Source: Bdellovibrio sp.
Lineage (GTDB): Bacteria > Bdellovibrionota > Bacteriovoracia > Bacteriovoracales > Bacteriovoracaceae
DNA length: 64,000 nucleotides
Assembly: GCA_016187935.1 (NCBI GenBank)
Contig: JACPIU010000010.1
Location: forward strand, 1-64,000
Direction of reading: 5' to 3'
The notes beneath the pieces were generated by a model. That model did no database searches and was not told the DNA's origin. It saw nothing but the letters and a program-made list of their open reading frames with translations. Positions 52,080 to 61,174 of this stretch are shown here, one piece after another. A program made the translations under genes and the position numbers. The stretch's first letter is position 1. Each line of letters begins with the position of its first letter.

Positions 52080-52459
52080 AGATGGCCTACTCCCGAGAGA
52101 ACGAGGCATTTTTTTTCAACAAAACCCAAATTGTAGCCTTCATTGCTAGTGTTGATATTGTTTATATAGCGGATTTTGATGGGAGGTTTGCCAGAACTTG
52201 CGGGGTCGACATTTTCCGCGAATGTTTCCAACTGTGTTCTTGAAAGGGCATCTTGAATGGCCTGATCCAAGGTTGGACCATCGCTTAGTTTAATTCCAAA
52301 AATTCTCCACCGACAGTCACGTCCTTCAATCGGGCCGATAGAGGGACCGCGTGTGATATCATTAGAAAGAGCAACTAGCTTGGTTTGTTTGGAATATTTA
52401 TGTGTAGCGCAGCCGCTTATGCATAATAACAAGAGAATGAATAGAGATAATAACTTCAT
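52076..52459 (-). CDS. small lipoprotein, TRL-like family
   Basis: 127 residues with a lipobox (LLLCISGC, Cys about 17). The segment GRDCRWRIFGIKLSDGPTLD followed by QAIQDALSR recalls the TRL-like family (G-x-x-C-x-x-x-x-F-G, then A-I-x-x-A-L). Function is unknown. It is coupled to the lipoprotein downstream by ATGA and lies about 37 bases after the metallopeptidase-like lipoprotein gene; all three are on the minus strand and may be one operon. Confidence 0.73.
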   Translation of the reverse strand: MKLLSLFILLLLCISGCATHKYSKQTKLVALSNDITRGPSIGPIEGRDCRWRIFGIKLSDGPTLDQAIQDALSRTQLETFAENVDPASSGKPPIKIRYINNINTSNEGYNLGFVEKKCLVLSGVGHL

Positions 52460-52496
52460 GCGAATCTTCCCAATTTAGTGTAACATCCAATACATT

Positions 52497-53510
52497 CTAG
52501 TTCCCGAGTAATTCCTTCATGAGCGCACCTTTGGTTTCACAACGAGGGGTGTTCCAACAGGCAGTATAACTCAGCGTACGATCTCCCTGAGATAGTACAA
52601 TCTCGAAAGGTTGTTTCATTATTTCAGTATAGACATAATTGGCAAAACTTTCCATGAAATCATCCCAAGGAGAATTTATTCCATGGGCGGTGGGACTCGA
52701 ACTTGTGTTCAAAGTTTCATACAGGATAAAAGCGTCTTGAGGGCCGCAAGATGGATTTTGACTGGAGTAGTTAAAATTACATGACGAGGAAAATTGTACA
52801 GGTTGTTGCAAGACTGCATTATCTTTTTCTTTCTTCCAGGATATTTTGAAAAAATCAGTTTCTTGGATTGCGTCCAAATTGGACTGATTTTCAAGTGCGA
52901 GTGGGAACGAGCTATTATTGATCTGAAATACGCGTCCTAACTCACGCAAAAAAATGTAAAGAAAGGAACCATAGTTGGTAGATCCTTTTTCTAAAGTGCA
53001 AGATAATTTGAATCCATCAACCAATTGGAAAGGACTCTGTTCTTTGCGTGAGCACCAGTCATTGGCAGACATTTTTAAAACACTTCGATCGAAGATCAGA
53101 AAAGCATAGAGGGGAAGTCCCTGGTTGTCATAAATGTATTCAGTAAAACTACTCCCTCCGAGATGTTCTACAAAGTAAATACCTTTGATATACGGGGTAA
53201 GACGTTTAACCATCCCCGAAGGAATGACACCCAATATGCGATGGATGTGGGCAAACTCTCTTTTAGTAAGATCAAAAGGGGCCGGAATTTCACGAGAACC
53301 ACCCATTTTATTATTCTCACGCAAATAACTGAGAATATCGCCGGGGATTTCTTTTTTTACTTTTGATGATAATCCTGGTTTGTTAGGTGCCTTTCCCGCC
53401 CAATAGGGGAGCCGTGTTACATAAGCATGGGGGTTTAAGAGTTTTTGCCTTGTCGAACTGCAACTAAAAAATAAAATCAAAATGGATAATGGCAAGAAAA
53501 ATTTTATCAT
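52497..53510 (-). CDS. lipoprotein resembling an inactivated zinc metallopeptidase
   Basis: Start taken at ATG 53510 (MIKFFLPLSILILFFSC), which has an AGG site 9 bases upstream; ATG 53525 is in frame. A lipobox (ILFFSC) follows. The 337-residue product contains YIFLRELGRVFQINN where a gluzincin protease would have H-E-L-G-H, and later WDDFMESFANYVY, which resembles the helix carrying the third zinc ligand. Both His ligands are Arg here. By inference this is a non-catalytic relative kept for binding. Minus-strand leader of a lipoprotein group; divergent from the pseudouridine synthase gene. Confidence 0.72.
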   Translation of the reverse strand: MIKFFLPLSILILFFSCSSTRQKLLNPHAYVTRLPYWAGKAPNKPGLSSKVKKEIPGDILSYLRENNKMGGSREIPAPFDLTKREFAHIHRILGVIPSGMVKRLTPYIKGIYFVEHLGGSSFTEYIYDNQGLPLYAFLIFDRSVLKMSANDWCSRKEQSPFQLVDGFKLSCTLEKGSTNYGSFLYIFLRELGRVFQINNSSFPLALENQSNLDAIQETDFFKISWKKEKDNAVLQQPVQFSSSCNFNYSSQNPSCGPQDAFILYETLNTSSSPTAHGINSPWDDFMESFANYVYTEIMKQPFEIVLSQGDRTLSYTACWNTPRCETKGALMKELLGN

Positions 53511-53582
53511 TCGCATGAACCTCATTGTAGTATTTAATACTTAATTATAGATTACTTTTTATACTTAATCACAAGAAATGAA

Positions 53583-54269
53583 ATGCATATCAATATTATT
53601 TATCAAGATGATCTTATCGTGGCCGTCGAAAAGCCAAGTGGACTTTTTGTTCATCCATACAAAGCGGTTTCGAACGAGAAAAGTCATCTCATGAAATTGG
53701 TAAAAAATCAGATTGGAAAATATCTCTATCCAATCCACCGTCTCGATCGTCCTGTTTCTGGCATCGTTATTTTCGGTCTATCTTCAAAGGTGGTGAGCGA
53801 GATCAAAGAAGAATGGAACAGCGATAAAAATACAAAGGAATATATTACTTTGGTTCGTGGGCATGTGGAAAACGCCGGTGAATTTAATTTCCCCTTAAAA
53901 AATGATCAAGGAGTGCCTCAAGCTGCTCGAACACTCTATTGGCCCTTGTGGAGCAATCATGACTACTCTCTTATGAAGGTGCAACTGAAAACAGGTAGAC
54001 AACATCAAATCCGACGTCATTTTTCTCGTCGTATGCATCAAATCGTGGGTGATACGGGATATGGCAAAGGAGTCATCAATCAATATTTTCGTGAGCAATT
54101 TGGCCTCACACGCATATTTCTCCACGCCCATTATCTAAAAGTATTCAATCCCATGATTGATAATTACTATGAGTTTCACTCCCCTTTGCCCTCAGACCTT
54201 CAGCAAGTTTTGGATAAATTAATCAAACTCAATGATGAGTCGTTATTGACACCCGAAGGTCAAAAATGA
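53583..54269 (+). CDS. RluA-family pseudouridine synthase
   Basis: 228 residues, catalytic domain only with no S4 domain, close to TruC in size. Strands VAVEKPSGLFVHP and the catalytic loop HRLDRPVSGIVIF (Asp55) are diagnostic, with KEYITLVRG and LKTGRQHQIRRHF following. Isomerises uridine in tRNA or rRNA; the small size and the RRHFSRRMHQIVGDTGYG segment point to the TruC (tRNA U65) branch, but the target cannot be fixed by eye. Its stop overlaps the ATG of the next gene (ATGA at 54266). Confidence 0.9.
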   Translation: MHINIIYQDDLIVAVEKPSGLFVHPYKAVSNEKSHLMKLVKNQIGKYLYPIHRLDRPVSGIVIFGLSSKVVSEIKEEWNSDKNTKEYITLVRGHVENAGEFNFPLKNDQGVPQAARTLYWPLWSNHDYSLMKVQLKTGRQHQIRRHFSRRMHQIVGDTGYGKGVINQYFREQFGLTRIFLHAHYLKVFNPMIDNYYEFHSPLPSDLQQVLDKLIKLNDESLLTPEGQK

Positions 54270-54889
54270 GTGAATCTGTGGTTACTTTCTACCTTTTTCG
54301 CCATGGGCAAACAGATTGGAATGTTGACAAGAGAATTCAAGGACACACCAACATTTGTTTGAATGCCAAAGGTCGCGAGGAAGCTCGAATCCTGGCGCAT
54401 AATTTATCCCTTATTCCTTTGGAAGTTGTTTATTGCAGCGATTTAGATCGTGCCATTGAAACAGGCCAGGCCGTATCAAAATCACTCAATGTACCTTTAA
54501 TTAAAACTGAGTTATTGCGTGAGGCCCATTTTGGAGAGGCCGAAGGATTGCTTTATACAGAAGCAGAGCAACGATTTGGAGAAGACCTCTGGAAAAGTTT
54601 TCGTTCAACCGATTTATCGTTACTGGATATAGGATTTCCCGGCGGCGAAACAAAACGTCAATCGGTGTCGCGTATACTCGTTCTTCTTCAATCCATCATT
54701 GATGAAAAACAATTTGTGACAGTTGGCGTATCAACTCATGGAGGAGTGATTAAAAATTTGTTGCACTTTCTAGGAGCTGAGCAAATCAAGCATGTGCCAA
54801 TTCCCAATTGTGTCACTTATATTTTGCAGTATTCTTCTGCAAAATGGAACATTGAAGGGCCGGTTAAATTCTCTCCCACAGTAACTTAA
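54266..54889 (+). CDS. histidine phosphatase (phosphoglycerate mutase-like)
   Basis: 207 residues. The phosphohistidine motif FRHGQTDWN (His13) opens the protein; REAHFGEAEG supplies the acid and VSTHGGVI the second His. This is the branch of GpmB/CobC-type phosphatases, not the glycolytic dPGM, so a small-molecule or phosphoester substrate is likely. Coupled to the pseudouridine synthase by ATGA. Its last 26 bases overlap the end of a second histidine phosphatase gene on the other strand. Confidence 0.88.
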   Translation: MSESVVTFYLFRHGQTDWNVDKRIQGHTNICLNAKGREEARILAHNLSLIPLEVVYCSDLDRAIETGQAVSKSLNVPLIKTELLREAHFGEAEGLLYTEAEQRFGEDLWKSFRSTDLSLLDIGFPGGETKRQSVSRILVLLQSIIDEKQFVTVGVSTHGGVIKNLLHFLGAEQIKHVPIPNCVTYILQYSSAKWNIEGPVKFSPTVT

Positions 54890-55307
54890 AGGGAGTTTCT
54901 AGGCTGTCTAGGTTTCTTTCAAAGACCAAGCATCCAGCGGTAGAAAAATCACAGCGATCTGCTCCGAGAATATTGGCAAGCTTGCCCATAAAAGGCATAT
55001 GGCCAACCAAGAGAATTGATTGAGAGCTTTCAAGCAGTTCCTTTAATATTTCCGAAGGTGGATTTTCAGGGCGCAGAGTGTTTTTTTGTACTAGAATTGC
55101 ATGAGGAAAAGCATGTGCCTGAAGACCTTGAGCGGTCTGCTCAGCACGCAGAAGTCCACTGTGGAAAATCGTATTGAAATTGAATTTTTGCTTATGGAGG
55201 GCCTTGGCCAGATCGGAAACCTGCTCAAGTCCACGAGGTGAAAGAGGGCGTTTTTCATCTTCTTGTGCATCTGCGGCTTTCCCATGGCGAACTAATGCTA
55301 ATAGCAT
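54864..55307 (-). CDS. SixA-type phosphohistidine phosphatase
   Basis: 147 residues, typical of SixA. LVRHGKA (His8) and VGHMPFMG (His103) provide the catalytic pair, with KRPLSPRG (Arg20) in between. SixA removes phosphate from protein histidines, for example on phosphotransfer domains or PTS proteins. It overlaps tail to tail with the PGM-like phosphatase gene by 26 bases. An AT-rich stretch separates it from the next gene upstream. Confidence 0.88.
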   Translation of the reverse strand: MLLALVRHGKAADAQEDEKRPLSPRGLEQVSDLAKALHKQKFNFNTIFHSGLLRAEQTAQGLQAHAFPHAILVQKNTLRPENPPSEILKELLESSQSILLVGHMPFMGKLANILGADRCDFSTAGCLVFERNLDSLETPFKLLWERI

Positions 55308-55455
55308 ATATATACCTACTTATAGATTAATTCTAAACGGATAAAGGCCCTGATTAAAGAAGTAAGTTGTAAAAAATTCAGGCTCAAAAAGGTATCGGAT
55401 TGGTTTTTCTCAGTTATGATATAGTCACCCAACTTTTATTGAGGAGAGACTGATT

Positions 55456-55842
55456 ATGAGAAAAATGCTGGCATTGCTGCTTGTGCAAATGTGCTTTTTG
55501 GGGATTGCTAAAGCTGATCTCTACAGCGTATGTGTGCAACCGATTATTAATGAAGATGGCGATCCTGTGAAGGCCGTCGTTACTGGACCGGCCTTAGTAA
55601 AGGCGGGGACTGATAATCCCGATGATCTTTCAGATGAAGACTTTGAAACATTCCAGGCCAATTCCATTGCACGGCTTAAAAAGTATGCAATTGATAAAAA
55701 ATTATTAAGAGGTAAGTTGGAATTTGACGAAGATGAAGCCGAATGTAGCGATGTTGACTCTAATCTTGAAAACATGAAAGAGGCCCTCAAGGCCTATTTG
55801 GAAATGTTTAAAGAAATGAACGTCAAGGTTTATCAGATATAA
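55456..55842 (+). CDS. small exported acidic protein of unknown function
   Basis: 128 residues. Signal peptide MRKMLALLLVQMCFLGIAKA, then an acidic protein with two cysteines that may pair (YSVCVQPI; EAECSDVD) and a helical C-terminus (NLENMKEALKAYLEMFKEMN). No family recognised. A GAGGAGAG site precedes the ATG, and TATAGT about 33 bases upstream (55422-55427) may be its -10 box. Confidence 0.72.
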   Translation: MRKMLALLLVQMCFLGIAKADLYSVCVQPIINEDGDPVKAVVTGPALVKAGTDNPDDLSDEDFETFQANSIARLKKYAIDKKLLRGKLEFDEDEAECSDVDSNLENMKEALKAYLEMFKEMNVKVYQI

Positions 55843-55926
55843 CCCCGACTAAATAGCTCAAGATATTCGAACTTACAATTATTCTCAGAATTGCTAGAAT
55901 TATAGAGGACTATTCGGAGATTAATT

Positions 55927-56484
55927 GTGGAAAAGAAATTTCCTTCAGTCGAAATGAAGACACCACGCCTTATACTCAAGAGACATCAGGTATCAGAGTC
56001 TCACGTCATGGGCCAGGTCGTACGCCAGAATTTTTCAAGATTTGCGCTAATCTTTCCCTGGGTGCATGAACATTACAGCAGTGATGACGCCCTCAAATTC
56101 ATTGAAGCATCACTGTCCCAGTGGGATCGGGCGGAAATGTTTGATTTCAGTATGTATGACCAGCAGATGGAGTATTTGGGAAATATTGGAATTCACACCA
56201 TCCGCTGGGAGCATGACCGCGCAGAGATTGGTTATTGGATTAAGCAAGAATTTGAGGGATTGGGCTATGTCACTGAAGCTGTATCGCAATTATTGCGAGA
56301 GCTTTTTTCTTTAGGTTTTAATCGGATAGAAATCAGATGTGATCCTGAAAATGCTCGCTCAAGAAAAATCCCGGAAAGACTTGGAATGCGATTAGAAGGG
56401 CATTTTCGTGAACATGTATTTCAGCAAAATGCTTATCGAGATACTCTTGTTTATGCACTCTTGCGAAGTGAAGTAGAACATTAA
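55927..56484 (+). CDS. GNAT acetyltransferase, RimJ/RimL-like
   Basis: 185 residues, start GTG 55927 with a GGAG site. N-terminal TPRLILKRHQ and later YLGNIGIHTI, RAEIGYWIKQEFEGLGYVTEAV and the acetyl-CoA/helix region RIEIRCDPENARSRKIPERLGM are the hallmarks of the RimJ/RimL group, which acetylates protein N-termini or small amines. Ribosomal-protein, peptide or antibiotic substrates cannot be told apart from the sequence. The membrane-fused spermidine synthase gene starts nine bases after its stop. Confidence 0.88.
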   Translation: MEKKFPSVEMKTPRLILKRHQVSESHVMGQVVRQNFSRFALIFPWVHEHYSSDDALKFIEASLSQWDRAEMFDFSMYDQQMEYLGNIGIHTIRWEHDRAEIGYWIKQEFEGLGYVTEAVSQLLRELFSLGFNRIEIRCDPENARSRKIPERLGMRLEGHFREHVFQQNAYRDTLVYALLRSEVEH

Positions 56485-56493
56485 TGAGTTGGC

Positions 56494-59223
56494 ATGTATA
56501 AAAAATTGTATTTAATCATTGTTTTTGCTACTGGGGCACTGGCCCTTATCTATCAAACTTTATGGCAGCATTTAACCTCCTTGCTCCTTGGAAGTGATGC
56601 CAGGGCCTCTACCTTAGTCGTGGCCACATTTCTTCTGGGACTTTCCGCCGGGTATTATTATTTCGGATTTCTCTCAATGCGCATAAAAACGCGCTCTCAT
56701 TTTTTAAGACTCTATGGATGGGCGGAAATTTTGATTGGAGTCTATGCCTTTTTTTTCCCCAATATATTTCACATATTTTTCGAAATATGGCCGGCATCGA
56801 CTGAAACCTTTTTAGGACAAATTCTGGTGGCCGGAATGTTATATATACCGCCAACCTTTTTGATGGGAGCAACTGTGCCTGTCATGACCTCAGTTCTTCC
56901 AGAAAATCTTGATGAGGTTAACCAAACTCACACCAAAGTTTATGGACTTAATACTTTAGGCGCATTAGTTGGTGTGATGTTAGGACCTCTTGTCATTATG
57001 CCGGCCTGGGGGAGTTTAAATGGACTTCGCATAGTAGGAATCATTAATGCGCTCATCGCCATTTTTTACTTGTTCAACCGGCTAACAGGTGATGTTAAAA
57101 AACCAGTTGATGAATGCCAGGGGGCCGGCAACCTTTCACAGTGGTTCTATTATCTTTTGGCTTTTTGTTCCGGTTTCTCTTTGTTGGGGCTAGAAATTAT
57201 TTGGTTTCGTTTGTGGGCGCTCACTCTTGGCACGTCCTATATTATCTTTCCTATGGTGGTTGCTCTCTTCGTAGGAGCATTAGGTTTTTCAGGTATTACT
57301 TTGAAAAGATATACCGATAACTCACTTGAAATAAATTTATTGAGTAACATCAGGGTACTCATGATGTCACACCCGATCAACTTCCCTATCTACTATCTTA
57401 TATGCTTCGCTCTTTTGCTTTTTTGCTTATTTCCAGGCATTTTTTTTGCAGGCCGTCTTCTGCCCCTGTCTTATGCTCTTTCCAAGAAAAATGGTGCTAA
57501 TTATGGCCGCATTTGCTCTCTTATTTATTTTTGCAATACTCTTGGCACATTTCTTGGTGCAATTTTTTTGGGCCATCTATTATTGGAGAGTGTCAGTATT
57601 GATTGGCTTTATAGAATCGCCATTGGATTGTTGGTGATTTTAACGCTGTATCTCTTCATAAAAATTTCGAATTCCAAATTATTGCGAGTAGGAATTTTGT
57701 TTACCGTGATTGTCTCGGGCTCCCACCTCTTCCAGCCATGGAATCGTGTATTCCATGCGGCCGGGACTTTCCGAGATAGGACGCTGCGCTCTTATAGTTT
57801 TCGTGGGCCTTTTAGTTTGCCAACGTTAAGTGCTGTTTTTTTTGAAGATGGTGCCGGTGCGACTGTTGCAGTGACTAAAGGAATAAGAGAAGATGATTTG
57901 AGCATCCAAGTCAACGGGAAATCCGATTCGAACACTATAGGTGATTATAGTACAATCGTACTTGCCGCAGTCATTCCGTATCTCAAAGTATCTACCGATG
58001 AACCAATGAATGGTCTAGTCATTGGTCTCGGGACAGGAGTAACTGCAGGGATATTAGGTCAATTCCCGGATGTAAAAAAAGTCGATATTGTGGAAATTTC
58101 ATCTAAAGTGATCAAGGCCAACTCTCATTTTGCATCCGCCAACTATAGTGTTTTAAAAAATCCGAAAGTTCAGCTCTATGCAATAGATGCTTTTCAGTTT
58201 CTTAAAAAAGATGGTGAGAATTACAATATTATAATTTCTGAACCCACAAATCCGTGGACTGTTGGTGTTGAAAATCTATTCACAAGCTATTTTTATCAGA
58301 AAATTAGTGCACGCCTCGCTACTAATGGGGTTTTTGTACAGTGGGTGCAAACCTATGCGACAAGCGCTCCTCTTTTGGGTAGTATCCTTCGTAACTTGCA
58401 TGAATTTTTCCCCTATACCAAAATTTACCGCACTCATTTGGGAGATTGGGCCATCTTAGCTTCCAAAAGTGGCAATTTAGGAAAAAATTTTGTTACTCGT
58501 GCTCGAAATCAACATGTCCAGGCAGCTATTTTTGCTTGTAATTTACCTTCCATAGATTCCATAGATTTTCTTGAAGATTTTAGTGCGGCTGAATCGCGCT
58601 ATCTTGCAAAAACATTAGACGGTCCGAAACATGATATTTTTAAACCAACTCTGTCGCGTTATGCTTTGAAAGATTTTTTTCTTGAATCCTCAATTCAACA
58701 CTCTAAACTTATTGATCCCTATGTGGCCCGGCACTTTCCTTTCGAACGTGGGTATATCGCCGCTCGACATGGAATAATGAAGGCCATGGCGAAGCAGGAA
58801 ATGGGGGCTTTAACATGTGAAAGAGGTTCAGCGATACGCGGTGTATACACTAATTTACCTTGCCTCTACAGAATGATTTTTGAGGCCAATAATGATTGGG
58901 AGCATGGTCGTGATGTGAAAGCGCGTTTGTCTAGCTATGCCATGCTGAGGCACGGTAAATTTATTGAGAAGGGAGACTTGAACTTTTTATATGCTGAGAT
59001 TCTAAAAATAAAAAGCCAATCCGATAAATTAGATGCACTTATTGTATATCTCCAGGAATTATTAAAGGATGGCAATTATGAACAATTTGGGCAAACATTG
59101 CAGAACGCCTTTAAGAGGGATATCCTAACGAACGATCAAGTAAAATATTGGCGAAATAAATTAGAGGAGATTCGACCGAAACAGATCGCCGTCAAAATGG
59201 GAACCTACTCAAAAGCTTTTTAG
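56494..59223 (+). CDS. membrane-fused spermidine synthase-like protein
   Basis: 909 residues. About 10-12 membrane segments occupy residues 1-415 (starting IVFATGALALIYQTLW). A SAM-methyltransferase/spermidine-synthase fold covers about 420-690 with GLGTGVTAGIL (motif I), VDIVEISSKVI, AIDAFQFL and IISEPTNPW. The active-site Asp of true spermidine synthases is replaced in this EPTNPW type, as in other membrane-fused relatives, whose product is unknown. A helical C-terminal extension of about 200 residues follows, including repeat-like charged helices. It ends 17 bases before a U32-family gene. Confidence 0.87.
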   Translation: MYKKLYLIIVFATGALALIYQTLWQHLTSLLLGSDARASTLVVATFLLGLSAGYYYFGFLSMRIKTRSHFLRLYGWAEILIGVYAFFFPNIFHIFFEIWPASTETFLGQILVAGMLYIPPTFLMGATVPVMTSVLPENLDEVNQTHTKVYGLNTLGALVGVMLGPLVIMPAWGSLNGLRIVGIINALIAIFYLFNRLTGDVKKPVDECQGAGNLSQWFYYLLAFCSGFSLLGLEIIWFRLWALTLGTSYIIFPMVVALFVGALGFSGITLKRYTDNSLEINLLSNIRVLMMSHPINFPIYYLICFALLLFCLFPGIFFAGRLLPLSYALSKKNGANYGRICSLIYFCNTLGTFLGAIFLGHLLLESVSIDWLYRIAIGLLVILTLYLFIKISNSKLLRVGILFTVIVSGSHLFQPWNRVFHAAGTFRDRTLRSYSFRGPFSLPTLSAVFFEDGAGATVAVTKGIREDDLSIQVNGKSDSNTIGDYSTIVLAAVIPYLKVSTDEPMNGLVIGLGTGVTAGILGQFPDVKKVDIVEISSKVIKANSHFASANYSVLKNPKVQLYAIDAFQFLKKDGENYNIIISEPTNPWTVGVENLFTSYFYQKISARLATNGVFVQWVQTYATSAPLLGSILRNLHEFFPYTKIYRTHLGDWAILASKSGNLGKNFVTRARNQHVQAAIFACNLPSIDSIDFLEDFSAAESRYLAKTLDGPKHDIFKPTLSRYALKDFFLESSIQHSKLIDPYVARHFPFERGYIAARHGIMKAMAKQEMGALTCERGSAIRGVYTNLPCLYRMIFEANNDWEHGRDVKARLSSYAMLRHGKFIEKGDLNFLYAEILKIKSQSDKLDALIVYLQELLKDGNYEQFGQTLQNAFKRDILTNDQVKYWRNKLEEIRPKQIAVKMGTYSKAF

Positions 59224-59240
59224 GGAATCAGGAGTGAATT

Positions 59241-60473
59241 TTGCATTTTTCTTTTTCAGTCGCTACTAATTTTGATTCAAAGCTAGTTGATCAGCTCAAA
59301 TCTTTTCCCGTGGCCGAATTTTACGGAAAATTACCCAGCGATTACGTCGGTGGCGGCCGCTCAAGTTATATGTTAAATCAAATCAGCCGTCGCAAGCTGG
59401 CAGACCATGTCGCCTATGTTCGCAAGGCCGATATTGGCTTTAACTATCTCTTAAATGCCGCCTGTCTCGATAACAAAGAAATTACCACCCGTGGACAAAA
59501 AGAAATTCACCGTCTTCTCGATTGGATTACGAAAATAGGAACTACGGCGGTTACGGTTAGCAATCCCTTACTTCTTAGATTGATTAAGCAACAATACCCA
59601 CATCTTAAAGTTCGCATTTCCGTATTTGCCGGTGTTGACCACTTACGAAAGGCCAAATACTGGGAAGAGCAAGGTGCCGATATCATTTGTCTTGATTCGC
59701 AAACGGTGAACCGTGAATTTCGCACCCTCAAAACTTTGCGTAAATCACTTACATGTGGGCTTGAATTGCTTGTGAATAATAGTTGTTTGCAGAGTTGCAG
59801 TTTACGTGAGCCCCATATGAACTTGCTTGCTCACAGCTCACAACGCGGACATTCCAGCGGCGGTTTTGTCATTGACCATTGTATTATGGAATGTTCTCGT
59901 ATGAAGCTGGAAGAGCCTGTGAACATGATCAGGGCCGATTGGATTCGCCCTGAAGATTTAAAACATTATGTCGAAATGGGATTTGATCGTTTCAAGATCG
60001 TCGAGCGTAATCTTCCCACTGAAATGATGGTTTCTCGCGTGCGGGCCTATACCGAAGGTCGTTATGAGGGGAATTTGTTAGATATCGTTCAACCTTATGG
60101 CCAAAGTAAGGCCAGCCAATCTGACTCGCATAAAGGGCTACGAAAAAAAATGCTCCGCAGTCTGCTTTTTCTCTTTCGTCCCTTTCGGGTCAAAGTTTGG
60201 CGGCTTTTGCCTTTTCAGGAATTGGCGAAAGAACGTGGTATGTTGCAAGAGTTGAACGGGCCTCCACCTATTTTCATCGACAACCGAAAACTTGATGGTT
60301 TCATCGATCGCTTTTTAACCAAGGGCTGTCGCGATGTGGTTTGTGAAGAGTGTCGTCACTGTCACAATTTCGCCGACCGTGCCATCACCATTAATTCGGC
60401 CCACCAGCAAAAATGCGCGGGGCTTCACAAGCAAATTGAAACTGATTTGAGAACTTCGAAGCTTTGGCTGTAG
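59241..60473 (+). CDS. U32-family protein (UbiU/UbiV/collagenase-like)
   Basis: 410 residues, start TTG 59241, which has a good AGGAG site 6 bases upstream. A TIM-barrel-like N-terminus (AEFYGKLPSDYVGGGRSSY) leads to VNNSCLQSCSLREPH, DHCIMECSRM and DWIRPEDLKHYVEMGFDRFKIVER, the U32 pattern in which cysteines bind a 4Fe-4S cluster and the P-E-D-L / F-K-I-x-x-R motifs line the active site. A C-terminal extension has more cysteines (CRDVVCEECRHCHNF). U32 proteins act in hydroxylation of ubiquinone, tRNA or rRNA; which applies here is unknown. Confidence 0.87.
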   Translation: MHFSFSVATNFDSKLVDQLKSFPVAEFYGKLPSDYVGGGRSSYMLNQISRRKLADHVAYVRKADIGFNYLLNAACLDNKEITTRGQKEIHRLLDWITKIGTTAVTVSNPLLLRLIKQQYPHLKVRISVFAGVDHLRKAKYWEEQGADIICLDSQTVNREFRTLKTLRKSLTCGLELLVNNSCLQSCSLREPHMNLLAHSSQRGHSSGGFVIDHCIMECSRMKLEEPVNMIRADWIRPEDLKHYVEMGFDRFKIVERNLPTEMMVSRVRAYTEGRYEGNLLDIVQPYGQSKASQSDSHKGLRKKMLRSLLFLFRPFRVKVWRLLPFQELAKERGMLQELNGPPPIFIDNRKLDGFIDRFLTKGCRDVVCEECRHCHNFADRAITINSAHQQKCAGLHKQIETDLRTSKLWL

Positions 60474-60506
60474 ATGAATTTTTTTGTTACTTTGTTATTA
60501 AATTAG

Positions 60507-60746
60507 TTACCAGATTCGATAACCATTGGAGCCCCAAAAATTGAGGGTCTTACAACTTCGAGTTTTTTCGTTGCATTTAACGATTACGTTTCGAGAAGAA
60601 ATCTTGTAGTACAAAAAATATGTTTCTTTGTTGATTAAGGTGAAGAAGTTACCTTCTTTATCTGTTCCAGTAACTGATGGGGCTTGAGATAAAGAAGTAG
60701 TACATCCGTATACGAAAATAAATATTACTAATAAAACTACTTTCAA
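60507..60746 (-). CDS. tiny lipoprotein of unknown function
   Basis: 79 residues: lipobox VFVYGC near residue 15, then a mature part of about 64 residues with a beta-rich pattern (NFFTLINKETYFLYYKI, NVIVKCNEKTRSC) and two further cysteines. Coupled by ATGA to the small lipoprotein gene upstream. No family recognised. Confidence 0.65.
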   Translation of the reverse strand: MKVVLLVIFIFVYGCTTSLSQAPSVTGTDKEGNFFTLINKETYFLYYKISSRNVIVKCNEKTRSCKTLNFWGSNGYRIW

Positions 60747-61003
60747 CGTTTCATCTTTAAATTCGCAAAAATATCCACCGAATCACCAGGATAAAATTTT
60801 TCGCAAATATAATCGATATTATCTTTCTTCTGGACTTCTTGATTACAGGCTATCACGATCCCTTTCGGAGGAGCTGCAAATCCGAATTCGGTACCTGAGA
60901 CATTGATTTTTCCATCATCAGAAATTGAAACGCCCTGGAAAACCATGTATGAGCATGATGATATTACGAAGAAAAGTGAAGTGAGAATGGCGAGTCGGCA
61001 CAT
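60743..61003 (-). CDS. small lipoprotein of unknown function
   Basis: 86 residues with a lipobox (FVISSC, Cys about 17). The mature part has short strands (GVSISDDGKINVSGTEFG) and two cysteines (IACNQE, YICEKF) that may pair. Its stop overlaps the start of the next small lipoprotein gene (ATGA), so the pair is translationally coupled. No family recognised. Confidence 0.65.
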   Translation of the reverse strand: MCRLAILTSLFFVISSCSYMVFQGVSISDDGKINVSGTEFGFAAPPKGIVIACNQEVQKKDNIDYICEKFYPGDSVDIFANLKMKR

Positions 61004-61174
61004 AATAAAAAGAATACTACATATATCTTTTCCAGAGCGTCAAGGAAGTTCAAGAATTAATCTGATACTATTATCTCCGCTCAATAATCCTTGCTTGTCT
61101 TTAAAATCAGAGATCGAATGAGTGTATTCTGAAATACCAACTGGTTCAACTCTGCTGATAAAAAGTTTGATTTT

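Noticed and set aside
53529-53541. Short palindrome AGTATTTAATACT between divergent genes
   Set aside because: Six-base arms in an A/T-rich gap are common by chance.
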